Shown here one piece after another: positions 32,557 to 44,299 of a stretch of 64,000 nt of DNA. The first letter of the stretch is position 1. Each line of letters starts with the position of its first letter. The position numbers and the translations under genes were made by a program. The stretch is taken from positions 186,001-250,000 of the forward strand of contig WFMF01000006.1 of NCBI GenBank assembly GCA_011033025.1, in the 5' to 3' direction. The notes beneath the pieces were generated by a model. The model was given only the letters and a program-made list of their open reading frames with translations, was not told the origin of the DNA and ran no database searches. The DNA is from Beroe forskalii (taxonomy: Eukaryota; Ctenophora; Nuda; Beroida; Beroidae).

Positions 32557-35500
32557 TCAGTCGATAGATAGGATCTGAGACTGAGGCACTTTCTCGAGAA
32601 TCAGAACCTGAAACATAGTGATGAATCAATGATTATGATTTACCTATTTAACTTTGCCAAAAATCTATTTGGCGACCCTGACAATAGATTTGTTTCGATT
32701 AGCTGCGATATCAAGGACAAGTATGTAGTAGTGATTCCTATATCTTCATCTTTATACCACAGTCCACAGGGCACTGATACTGTCATAATATACCTATCAT
32801 GTGAAATCACTTAAATGACTCATGAGTGATACGTGAAGATGAACTCACGTATTCCAGCATTGGACTTCGTTCGCACTGAGACCGCCTTAACACCCAGTTC
32901 ATGTCGATCTGTAATTAAAAAGATATTATCAGATTGGAATTTGGAAAAGAAATTGTACAAGTTTGTTGGTATCAATTTTCATGCGCAAGGCAACTTTTTG
33001 TGCACAACCTTTTAGAGCCATATTTAATAAATCAATTCATAAATAGTCCGTGAAATTAATTCAGGTGGTTTCTGGTCAAGTTCATGACCCAAATTACACC
33101 ATATTTGAACTTATATCAGCTGGTGGTCGTAACCTGCTAATCGGATATTCACATAAAATGCTGTGTATGCTGACTTTCGAAACACCGCAAGAGGACTACA
33201 CCATAGCAGGCGATTACGAAAATCAGGATTACTCTTGGCATTGATCGAAGCATTCTTAAAGGGGTAGTATACTCCAGAAAAAGTGCCTTTTCTTATTGTC
33301 CAATTTAGTAGCTGATACTGTGCTGATAAATTGTGTGAAATCCCTATGTTTCTATGTACCTCCAATCGCGAGATATCGCACCTTTATGTTATGGCGCGAT
33401 GACGTCACTCTCGCATCAGGCCACAAACTTGCGCTATGAACGCTATGTTAAGTACTGCATATTCCATGATACATTCACCACTATTAGTTAAGCACACTGC
33501 ATTCTTTTTTGTTCCATTTTTTATGCATGAGATTAAAATTTTGAATCATTATTGTACCACTTCATTGATTCTATTGATTGCCTGGATTAATTGGACAATT
33601 ACTTTGTTATAAGGAGTAATTTGAATACGACACAATAAGTCCTTGGTTTATTATTGATGCCCTTCGAATATTCCAATGTTGTAGCGTAATATTTGCTGCT
33701 GGACAGAGGGTCTAGGCATATTTCACAGGACAGATGTACTCCAAACATTTTTTTAATGAAAATGGATAATTATGTAATATGTATGTCTTCTAATGTTGAT
33801 CAGTGATCATATTAGATATGTAGATAAAAATACACAGCTGATGATCAGTATTTATTAAGAATAAAATTGATAGCGTGACCAACAATGTGTCACTACAACA
33901 ACCTACCTAAATAGTTCTAGTACAGATTAAACTGTTTACTAAAGAAATAACAGTATCCGCCTTGAATATTCAGAATATTCAACAATCAAAGAATCAACTA
34001 CCGTTGGTAGAAGGAAGCTTGATATTCACATTTGAAATTCCTCAACATAAAAGCTCAATATGCTACATCTGAGATGATGCTACTCACTCTCAATATACTG
34101 GTCCCTATCACAAACGACAATCGATATCTAACAAGGAGCAAGGACCAATCTCTATGTTACATTCGACCAGAAGTTTTTAGTTTCAACCTCGTTGCTTCAT
34201 TACAATTTGCATCACTCCATCTGCAATCGCCCATCTACCCATAATAAGTCCCACTCTTTATGCCCTACTCTATTCCATATGCTCTGCCTATTAGTAGTAC
34301 AAGTGCTCATGCCACACTGAGGAACGGACTTTTAACCTCACCTCGATATGCCCTACCCACCATTGTTGATTCCACAGACGTGGTGATCAGGAGTAATGAT
34401 CATGTCACAAGAATAGAAATATGCATCATCTATCACTCCTCTTGCCACAGAAGAATAAAAACTATGCCCATGCTACACTCAATCTACACCGACTAATCAA
34501 CTCAATGATACAAGTGCACCACTGTCCAGTCAATATTCCACCCCATACCGAATACTCCCACGACCCACAGTCGGAAGAAAGTCCCATTCTTGTCATTCTA
34601 TGCCATTATTATATCTGTAACACATCCACTCTAGATTTGACTTATCCTCAGGAGGAAAGAAGTTGTCCAATCTCCATATATAACTGACAGTACTGTTATA
34701 GCGAGAGCAACTCAATTTGACAGGATTATCTTATAATCAATCATGATATTATCACGTTAATAAGGATTCAAAGCTAAGATGTCAAGACGAAATTTATTAC
34801 AAATTTTACGGATAAGCATCTTTCGATCAAAAGATGAAGAAATGATAAAAAATTCAAGAATTTCATCTGAATTAACACCTATTACACACGACAATACCAT
34901 TGTTCACACGTATTGTAACACGGCGCAGCAACACGTTGATGCGAGAGTGACGTCATTGTACTAAAATCTTTAAACCGCAATAACTCGCGATCTAATTAAG
35001 ATAGAGGCATGGGGATTTCACTATTGTATAACACGCAAGGTGAGAAGTGATAAAATCATAATTATTTGAATCTCATGGGAAGTCGTTTCTATAGTATACT
35101 ACCCCTTTAACACAATACAAAGTCAAAAAAGCGACAAAACAAGTAAGAATTTCGTAGTTGAAAGAAGGGTGTGCTGCACTCAATTACAAATTAAAAAGCA
35201 TCCATAACAACCAGAGATGGGTATCACATAGTTTATATAACGCTCAAGAACATTATGTTTCATTACCTTGTTGTAGACGCGAGTGTTCTCCCAATCAAGC
35301 ACTTTCTTAACTTGTCTTTTGGCCTGATGAGTGGTGATCATGTCAACTGTGGTAGGAAAAAATGAGAATCCTCATCTCAATTAAAAAAGAAAGAAATATT
35401 GGTTTAGATGACTTGGTCAATCATTATTAATGAGGAACGTTGGTAAATTTCTGAGAATTACCTTGTTGTTGAGCAATAACGGGGGTATCATCGTCATACC

Positions 35501-35967
35501 ACACGAACAGCAACAACATAGGCAACCTGAGGGAATGGAGATTGTATAACAACCTAAAACGAGGCCCAGAGCTAAAACAACATAGGCAACCTGAGGGAAA
35601 GGAGATTGTATAACAACCTAAAACGAGGCCCAGAGCTAAGTTAATAACAGCTTATCGATTGAGCGAGGGTTACGTGAAAGGAAGAGTAATGGAAGGTCTT
35701 AGCTTTTTAGGTAAGTCAAATGTAAGTACCAATCTAAAACTTAACGAGGGGTACAATACTAAAACCACAGCTTACCTAAAACTCTTAAACAAGAGCTATT
35801 AACAGTTAAACCACAGCTTACCCAAAACGAGGGCTTTCCACGTGAAATCAATGTGTTTCCTAACTTCTCTGTTGATTTTGTTGATTGTCTCTGCGAATTC
35901 TTCTGGTGCCACTTTGGCCGTTAATTGAGTGGGAAATGTGGAGTTGTATTTGTTGCAAAGCCCAAAG
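32557..35967 (-). CDS. CHIC2: CHIC1/2-like cysteine-rich hydrophobic protein, 5' exon not found
   Basis: Five exons on the minus strand: 35967-35822, 35526-35462, 35323-35267, 32908-32849 and 32607-32557. All use GT-AG sites and the joins keep frame. The first found exon starts FGLCNKYNSTFP and holds KVAPEEF. The second encodes the Cys string CLCCCCSC, which in CHIC proteins is palmitoylated and anchors them to vesicle and plasma membranes. The third has LDWENTRVYNK, the fourth WVLRRSQCE and MLEY, and the fifth VLILEKVPQ. This order matches human CHIC2 throughout and the Erf4/GOLGA7 superfamily fold. The N-terminal exon (about 40-50 residues) lies to the right of 35967 and was not identified, so orthology to CHIC1 or CHIC2 is not separable. 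A TTAA-type transposon lies in the intron between the third and fourth exons. Confidence 0.85.
33260..35106. mobile_element. TTAA-flanked inverted-repeat transposon, copy 1, non-autonomous
   Basis: It is flanked by TTAA on both sides (33256-33259 and 35107-35110). The ends read AGGGGTAGTATACT and its inverse. The inverted termini run for about 170 bp and include CGCGAGATATCGCACC and GATGACGTCACT words. No transposase is seen in the 1.8 kb. TTAA targets are typical of piggyBac-type elements. It sits in a CHIC-like intron. Confidence 0.75.
35512..35639. repeat. 64 bp tandem duplication spanning a CHIC-like exon acceptor
   Basis: Two near-identical 64 bp copies (35512-35575 and 35576-35639). 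The copy boundary is such that the 3' splice site of the Cys-string exon, with its first bases, is repeated 64 bases upstream. Use of the upstream copy would shift the frame. Confidence 0.8.
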
Positions 35968-38134
35968 CTGAAATATAGAGATCATTATTTTGAAATAAAT
36001 ACTGAAATAATTTGAATATGTGTACACCATAAGCTGTTAGGCATTGTGAGAAATCTCAGATAGGAGTCAACTTTTCTAGCAACTTTCAACGTGACTAGTT
36101 AAAACCAAAAGAATCTGAAAGCAAAAGCGACACTTTCGTTTAATAACTAATAACATGATGAGTTTAAGGCTAAAGTTGCTCCTGAGCTAAAAATAATCTC
36201 AAATAACAGTATAACAGTTGCCATTCTATTCCAGAAAAAGCAGCATTAAAATAACATGCTTTCAAAGATATCTTTAAAATCACGAAATATTATGTATGAC
36301 TTACTTATTAATGATTTAATTAAAGTAAGGAGAAGTTTAAATTTGAGTAGCTTCCAGATTTCACTATTTTTTTTAATAAACAATTTCCGATGACCAGTAT
36401 TTGCGGTATCACATTATGTCAAATAAGAAAAACTGGGGGGTCCATTCCGAAACAAACTTAAGTCATAAAACGGACTTATTAAGTCAAAATTTTAGTGTAA
36501 ATTTGCAATTTATTTTACATAAGTCGGTTTTTTGACTTAACTACCTACTTAAGTTCTGTTTCGGAGGACAAAGTTTATTCTTCACAAACTTTAATATTTG
36601 AGCTTATGTACGTGTTTCAACTCTTTAGTAATGAATGGAACAAATAGAATGAGAGTCAAACAGAAATGAAATCCTTCAAAAGAAAAGCTAAATCCTTTTG
36701 CTGTGTCGCGTGCGATGATCAACAATTGTAAATGTACAATTATTACACATGTGAAGAGGTGTATTTGGTAATTTGGTAAATTATTTTTTGTCTATGCAGG
36801 ATGCCATCTATGGCTTCAGTGTATTAAAACTTGCACAAAATAATAATGCGAGTACCCCCGGTATTCTACTGATTTTCTTCAAACAGCGCACAGCAAAAGA
36901 AATGACTTAAAAGCTTAAAGCCAAGATTAAAATTATATAGTTACATCTAAACATCTCAGATTTGCCCCTGTAGTATATTTTATACCCAAGTTCGAAGTCC
37001 ATCAGAGTTGGTATTTTGAACGTCAACGTTACATAATATTCTCTCAACTATTGCTCTCACAACCTATAGCTCTTTAAGACAGACCAATGTAAATAGACAT
37101 CTTAGAGACAGACTCGCTTCGTACAAGCAAATATTAAATCAAATTTACAGACAAATCATCAAGTGCAGCTGATGTAAGCAAGATCATCTGACACGTATTA
37201 TACATGGATGAAAGTATGCGGATCATAACACTCATATCTCTAACTAAGAGGAACCTCAGCTCAGGATTTGTTTCAAAGTTGATTCAAAGGAAAAAATATT
37301 GCCATAAAACTAGCAAACACTTTAAAAGTTGTAATGGTCGTTCTATGGTATTTACTCATCAAACATAAAACGAAAACTATAGTAATAACGTTGCAAAGGA
37401 GTTATGCTGCGCCTTATCACTCGCGCCCACTGGAGCTATCCTAATTCCTATGATGAGTAATGATGATAATTTCCTTCTCCTCCTTTTTTGTGATGATCAT
37501 GACAAGCCCCTCCTCCTCCTTCCTTTGGCCATTACAGTGACTGATAATTCCGTTATATATCAAATTAAATAATTAGACCAACGACACATAACCAGGACTA
37601 TATTTGTTGTTGTAAATATGACATTATCCACTTTTGTGCCGTAAAGACGAACGCCTTTAACTCACTTTTCATGATGATAACTTGTCTTGGTATAATTTCC
37701 AAATCTTTCACTACATTTTAGACAATGTGTTGTATCAATATTCTATTTTTTCGGACCTCAGTTGATCTAGTTTTCTCAGCACATTGATATCGTATCTCTT
37801 GAGGGTGCAGCAGGCTCTAGACCAGGTGTTCAGTTGATAAATTAGCTGATCAATAAACCCACTTGACAATTGATACCCGGTACCAGGTCTCAGTAGTTGA
37901 TATATAGTACTCTGTTTGTGCCCTACCGTTTATCCGATATCGTCATCGATATCAGATAGCAATATCTTCGATAATTTAGCTGTCATGATCGAACCAGTTT
38001 AAAACTTAGCTTTGTTCCTCCAGTTTGGAGGCTAAGTTTTTATTGTTTCTTACAAAGATTTGCATTTTTCGTGTAAAACAAAGGGTAATTTGTCCATTTA
38101 CCTACTCCTCCCATACAGTAGCAGTGGTACTTAA
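35968..38134. other. presumed upstream intron and flank of CHIC-like gene
   Basis: AT-rich. It contains a small MITE at about 36435-36572. The missing 5' exon of the CHIC-like gene may be here or further right. No frame with the expected acidic start was found. Confidence 0.4.
36435..36572. mobile_element. small MITE, about 135 bp
   Basis: Inverted ends: GTCCATTCCGAAACAAACTT on the left and AAGTTCTGTTTCGGAGGAC on the right. The similarity continues inward through AAGTC-rich sequence, so nearly the whole element can fold on itself. Confidence 0.6.
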
Positions 38135-40192
38135 AGGGGTTCTCTGCTCCAGAAAAAGTGCTATTTTTTATGATCTAATTTATTAATTATTTCTGTAACA
38201 ATAATCATGGTGAAATTCCCATGTTTCTAGGTGCCTCCTATCGCGAGATATCGCACCTTTATGTTACGGCGCGATGACGTCACTACTGCACCAGACCGCA
38301 ACTGACTGCTATGCGCGCTATTAAAATACGATAAAATTGGTATTTCCACATTACTTTTATTGTTTGCTTCACTTTAGTTTTTCTTATTTTCTTTTAAATG
38401 ATTATTTGCTGATCAGATATGTTAGTTAATTGATACACTCAACTATTTATGCATTCATTTTGGGACAATAGGATGGGAAATGAGCCCATCTTGCCTGCAG
38501 TAAATTCTGACAGTTTTCATTGTGAAATCCGTACTTTAAGGCATCAGCTAACTCCGAGATACCTTCACTCACCCCCTTATTTGATCTGACTTCAGTTCAT
38601 TCTGAAAGTGAAACTCGTCACTTTTTAGTAGCAATTTACTCTAAGTTCCTTCTTACCGTAATACCGGTCGACCAGTTCAATTATATTTTGACAACTGTTC
38701 AGTCCGACTAAAATTCACTTTTTAACAAGTTTTGACAAGTTTCAATTCTGAAAAAGAGTGCAATGTAGGACCTGTCCTCTAACACCAAACACTCTGGCTC
38801 ATGAACTCATGAAAATAGTCCCGGTTTAAACAAGTTTTTATACTCTGACACAAGTCCATTCCGGTCTAATCTTGCAAACTATAGTATGGGTGGGCGACAT
38901 CTCATCTCACGACATTTTCATCTCAGGACACTTCATCTCCCCTGTTTTGACCCTAACCATAACCCCACCCAATCCCTAACCATAACCCTAACCCAAACCC
39001 TAACCCCACCCTAACCGGACCCTTACCTTTGCATAGAGCTGACATATTGCGAGATAAAGTGTCCTGAGATGAAGTGTCTTGAGATGAAATGTCGACACCC
39101 TATAGTACATGTTCACCCTGAATCTATTAATTCCCATTCTAGCTGATTCCGAAATAGGTTCACTGTTCTTCTAACACCGTAGTTCACTCTAACAACAGTA
39201 AACGACCGAGTTCAAGTTCTTAGCCGAGGCCGAGTTTGCGTTGTTTTCAACTGACGCCAGTCTACTCTAACATCAATTCAATCTTACACTAGTCCGGATT
39301 CAAACAACAGCTCAATGATCACTGGACACCAATTCACTGATCACTCTGACACCATTCCTGATTCCAACATCAGTTCAGTGTGACCCTGGTGCCAGAGTGA
39401 ATAAGTGCGAGAGTGACTCTGACACTAATTCACCCTGACACCAGTCTGGATTCCAACAACCTTCAGTGTTCACTCAGTTGCTCTGACAACAGTTCACTCT
39501 GACTCAAGTCCGGATTCCAACAAGCGATCAGTCACAGTGTTCACTCAAATGACAAAAGTTCATTTTGACACCAGTCTGATTCCAACAACCATTCAAACAA
39601 GAATGTAAACTCTGACAACAGTTCCTCTAACATCAGTCCGAATCTGGATTCCAGCAACAGTTCATAAGACTGTTTGGTTTACTCTGATATCTTTTCACTG
39701 TTCATTGTCCATGTAAAAGTGCGTTACTATACCTATGTTAATATTACTGTGAATATGCATTATTATTATGATTTGTTCGTAGTAATAGTATCGATTATCA
39801 TATTTAGTCAATCATGATGAATAAAACCGCTTCAAAATGTATAATTTGGAAAATCATCCAAAACCTAATGTGAATGTAGTAAATTCCGTCCATGAACTAG
39901 GATGAAATACTATATAAGCATGCTAAAAGCTTAACAATTTCACCAGATTTCACACCTATTTCCCCACTACAATAGTACATTAAGCTGTTTCACCTGTAAT
40001 ATAACACTGCGCGACAACATGTTGGTGCTGGAGTGACGTCATCGCGCTAAATTTTTTAAACCGCAATAACTCATGAAATAATAAAGATAGAGGGATGGGG
40101 ATTTCAACATTTTATTACATGTAAGGTGAGATATGATAAAATCATAATGATTTCAATTTCATATAAAGTCAATTCTATACCAGAGAACCCCT
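38135..40192. mobile_element. TTAA-flanked inverted-repeat transposon, copy 2, non-autonomous
   Basis: It is flanked by TTAA (38131-38134 and 40193-40196). The ends read AGGGGTTCTCTG and its inverse. The terminal 170 bp match those of the 33260 element (CTCCAGAAAAAGTGC, then TCGCGAGATATCGCACC), but the interiors differ. The interior holds a nested MITE (38887-39099) and a degenerate repeat built on CACTCTGACACCAGTCCGG, about 38580-39690. No transposase is seen. Confidence 0.75.
38887..39099. mobile_element. MITE with 8 bp target duplication and telomere-like core, nested
   Basis: It is flanked by CTATAGTA (38879-38886 and 39100-39107), an 8 bp duplication as left by hAT-type transposases. 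The inverted ends are built on GTCGACATTTCATCTCA. The core (about 38947-39030) is a degenerate CCCTAA/CCCTAACC repeat resembling telomere sequence. Confidence 0.65.
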
Positions 40193-41514
40193 TTAAAGAC
40201 TCACATTATAATATGTTACAATGGTTCCCTGGCGTACTGTAGTTTAATTTTTGCTGTAGCTCGAGCTTCCTTGGGTAGGAATATACTTAGCGTGTAGTTT
40301 TACAACTATCAAATTCCAGTTATTGGATGCACGGCCTGTCTACAACCATCAAGTAGCGTTTTAACTGTACCCTCCCACGCTTTCTTATCAAAACTCAGAC
40401 TTTCAGCTCACACACACACACACGGAATAGGTTGGTCGGATTGATGGCATGAACATGTTTACAAGGCTTAGTTGATGATGTCAGATTGCCTATAAGTTGT
40501 GTGGATGTAATCGGAGGGTCAGACTGTGACCCGATGATAGACCTTTGTTACGATGGTGTAATGTGATTATGTAGTCGTTGTGCTATGTGATGCTCGTAAA
40601 AACCTATTCACCGACTTTATGTTAAATGCTGGACCATGGTAGCATATATTCATCTACTTAATTTGCAAAATTGGCATTGTTGCGTCAAAAATTGTGGTGG
40701 ACGCCAGTCGTTGCTAAATCGAAATCGAGGAATCCGTGTCAAAACTGCGCAGCTTTTCGAGGGGCATGTAGAATAAAACCAAATTCCCGGCCTACATTCA
40801 ACGTCTGATAAGAGTATCATGTGACTTCTTCCAACTAGATGTGCAATATAACCTAAATCATATGCTGCTGCGCGCGTCGAATGGTCGTTGCTACGTCATC
40901 AACTCCAGATGTATTACCATGAGGATGACATACCAACCATCTGCGCATTATTGGAGTGAGACCTGAAAAGGGACATGGTGCAGCATTCTTATCAGCCAGA
41001 TAATAACCTCTTTCTGAGTTACCAGACACTTTGTTACCATGGCAACATGAACCAAATGTACCTCCTGACCACACCTCTCACTTTCACCCACGTATTGTGT
41101 GCATGTCTGCTACCTAATTGTATAAATACTTCAAATTAGGTTACAATTAATTATGCATTGCAATTATGTATTCGTGATTATGATTCATCTCAGCAACTTT
41201 CTGAGAAAATACTGCGCACGTAGCATCATAATTTCAGAGTAAATATTATGATGATTTGTGACACTGGAAATAAGGTGTTAATTAATTCTCAATGTCAAGG
41301 TACTTGTGATCAATAGAAGCCAGTCCGATTTCCGTCAATATAATTGCCCCGATTAAGGGATCTTAGCAGACAATATACCCGAGGTTTTGAAGATTTATTT
41401 GGTTTTGGAAAGTTTCCAAACTTTCCAAGTGAGTTGATGTGTGAGTTTTTACCCATTACATGATGATGTGTGTTTATGTGCTTTGATGCGTGTGATTCAA
41501 TGTGCACTTACCTA
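40193..41514. other. intergenic, nothing recognised
   Basis: It holds a CA run near 40411-40422. A minus-strand frame at 40853-41074 has no recognisable domain. No gene is supported. Confidence 0.4.
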
Positions 41515-41890
41515 TAGTCTGGTCATCATATGGGCAAATCCACGAAAACGAGGAAAAATTTTGAAATTTGAAATCATCAGTCCAGCAAAAAGTTTTGACT
41601 TCAAATGAAAGCTAAGACTTTCCTCTAAATGATGCAAAAAACCGCATCAAAAAATATTGAAAGACCTCGACGATTTGCGCGATTGAGTAAGGGCTACTTT
41701 TGGACAATGTTCAGCCCTCAATTAATGGCATTTTTGAATTATCATAAAGAATGCTTATATTTGTAATCAAGGGAATAATTTTTGCTTAATAGTGGACTTT
41801 TGATCTAGTTTGATTCATATTTTAATATGAAAACTCGCTTTCTCTAACTATTTTGAAGTGACGTTAAAACTCTTTGGGGACAATTGATGT

Positions 41891-43136
41891 GTGCGTTACG
41901 TAACAAAATGATGCAAAAGTTTTGTAAAAGCCTTAATTCATTTCCATTTATGCCGAAAACTCATTTTCAGCTGTTTTGGATACTTTTGGTCGTCATGGCA
42001 CATGTGTGAAAGCTTAGACTGATCAAATTTAGACAATATGGCCTTGTGCGTTACGTAACGTTACGTAATGCACAAAACTTTTTCCAATTAATTTTCAATG
42101 AAAGAAACTGCAAGAAATAACCATTTCTAATCAGAAAATTCTGTAATAACTTACAGATAAGGAATGTAAAGTAAATTTGAACTTAGAAAAGAATTACAAA
42201 GAAAAAGTTAGTATTTAGTCATTCAATCCCACATACATTAGAAAATCAAAGCATAAATCGATAAATTTTCTTTTTCTAGAACCTAAATGCTATCAAAAAT
42301 GTATTCAGGGGTATAAGATATCAATGCCCTTGAGGAATTGTGCTTTAATGGCCTCAAAAAGTGATTTTCTCAAAAATTTGCCACTTTGTGACACATGAAA
42401 AAAACATCTTTTCTACTAGCAAACTCGAAAATCGTTGAATTTGGCCTCTCACGATAGGAATCGGCCGTTATTCATCTTGGAAAGTTGCTGGGTGATACCA
42501 AGAGTTATCTTAACCCTGTCAGAAATGAAATATTCTAAGTATGACAGTAAAATCATAGAAAATTGATCCAATTTTTTTTGCTACACTTTGATGGCCTAAT
42601 ATGGGACTGAAATTGATAGAACCACCAAAATTTTTTTAGATTGAGGACCTTGATTGCTCCTGCATCTAATTGAGGCCTTACTATGCCAATAGAACAGTAT
42701 AAAATAGGTCTATTCACAGTGAGGAAAATTTGTGCATTACGTAACAGGCAATTTGTGCATTACGTAACAAATTATGTGAGCCTGGTAAAAGAAAATGGAG
42801 TGCATCAACCAATAAAAGCATTGTTAAACTTAAAGTTTATATATTCTTCTATCATTAGAAACTAGTGTGAACTCCCCATTCGCTCACATGGAACTGACTT
42901 TTGTGATCAAATTCTGTCAATTGATTTTATTAGATCCAGTCCTGTGCGTTACGTAACATTTTTTGATGGCTTGTGTAAAATTTTCTTTGCAACCAATTCT
43001 CATTCAAAACATCAAATAGGCTCAACGAATGTTTGAAGTTTGTCTCTAAAGCAAGGAATAGTGCTGTGATGACTTCAATTTGGCTGCCTTGACCTTTGAA
43101 TCCTCAAAATCGAGTAAAAAGTGTGCGTTACGTAAC
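41891..43136. repeat. cluster of GTGCGTTACGTAAC motifs
   Basis: Copies at 41891, 42046, 42732, 42755, 42944 and 43123, with an inverted partner at about 42060-42073. The spacing is irregular, so this is not a simple tandem array. The core GTTACGTAAC is a perfect palindrome and fits the RTTAYGTAAY site of PAR-bZIP/NFIL3 proteins. Some copies read GTGCATTACGTAAC. Confidence 0.75.
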
Positions 43137-43171
43137 GTGGATTTGGACATATGCAAAAATAAGCTCATCTG

Positions 43172-44060
43172 TGCAAAAATTCGTTAACGTATCCCACCAT
43201 GTTATTTGTGCTTCTTATCATGTTAGAAAACATATAAAACCAGGAGTATTAAAAAATACCTTGGGGAAACTCGAAAATTGACCACGCCCTTTTCTGACCG
43301 TGGGAAAATTCATGGATCGCAGAACAAAAATATTTATAGTCATATATAGCATGATGGTGTCTAAACCCATGTTTTTGGGGCACTGAATCGATTGCAAGGG
43401 TTATTTTGAGTCTCTGACCATCACATAAGCCATAAGTGACCACGCCCACCCTCTATCGTGGGAATTTTTTGAGTCATTTTCACATGATATATTTCCAAAT
43501 CAAACTGTGGCATGTTAGGTGTCTAAACCCATGTTTTTGGGACGCTGAATCGATTGCAAGGTTATTTTTTTAGTCTCTGACCATCATATAAGCCATAAGT
43601 GACCACGCCCACCCTCTATCGTGGGAACGTTTGAGTCATTTTCACATGATATATTTCGAAATCAAACTGTGGCATGTTAGGTGTCTAAACCCATGTTTTT
43701 TGGGACGCTGAATCGATTGCAAGGGTTATTTTTAGTCTCTGACCATCACATACGCCATTAGTGACCACGCCCACCCTTATCGTGGGGATTTTTGAGTCAT
43801 TTTCACATTATTTATTTCCAAATCGAACTGTGGCATGTTAGGTGTCTAAACCCATGTTTTTTGAGACGCTGAATCGATTGCAAGGGTTATATTTAGGCTC
43901 TGACGATCACATAAGCTATTAGTGACCACGCCCACTTTTATGGTAGAAATTTATGAGTCATTTTCACATTTTATATTTGCAAATCAAATCTTGGCATGTT
44001 AGGTGTCTATTAGATTAGACTGTCTAAGCCCATGTTTTTTGAGACGCTAAGTCGATTGGT
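43172..44060 (+). repeat. left inverted arm with about 161 bp tandem units
   Basis: It starts TGCAAAAATTCGTTAACG. Units begin at GTGTCTAAACCCATGTTTTT (about 43357, 43519, 43681 and 43842) and contain CTGAATCGATTGCAAGG and GTGACCACGCCCACC. It is the reverse complement of 45770-46740. Confidence 0.8.
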
Positions 44061-44299
44061 TTAACTTCTCCTTTATGTCTTTATCCATGGATGTAGTGAT
44101 TCACCTTGAGGCGGAAATCACCTTGTAATGAAGTGTGGTGGATTATGGATCTGAATAGCCATCTAATTTTCTTGGTTCTTCCTATGTAAACCATGCATGC
44201 TCAGAAGCTCTCACAGAACAAATGTTAGCCATGACATGAGATGTCACAATAATCCTCACGGGTAGTAAGGGGTCCTGAACTCTGCTGTTTGGGGAACGA

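Noticed and set aside
35512-35526. Reading the Cys-string exon in the frame starting LPMLLLFVWYDDD
   Set aside because: The join with the preceding exon gives the other frame, which yields the CHIC Cys string and runs on into the next exon.
43172-44060. Could the regular repeats be a CRISPR array
   Set aside because: Units are about 161 bp, contiguous, without unique spacers, and the genome is eukaryotic.
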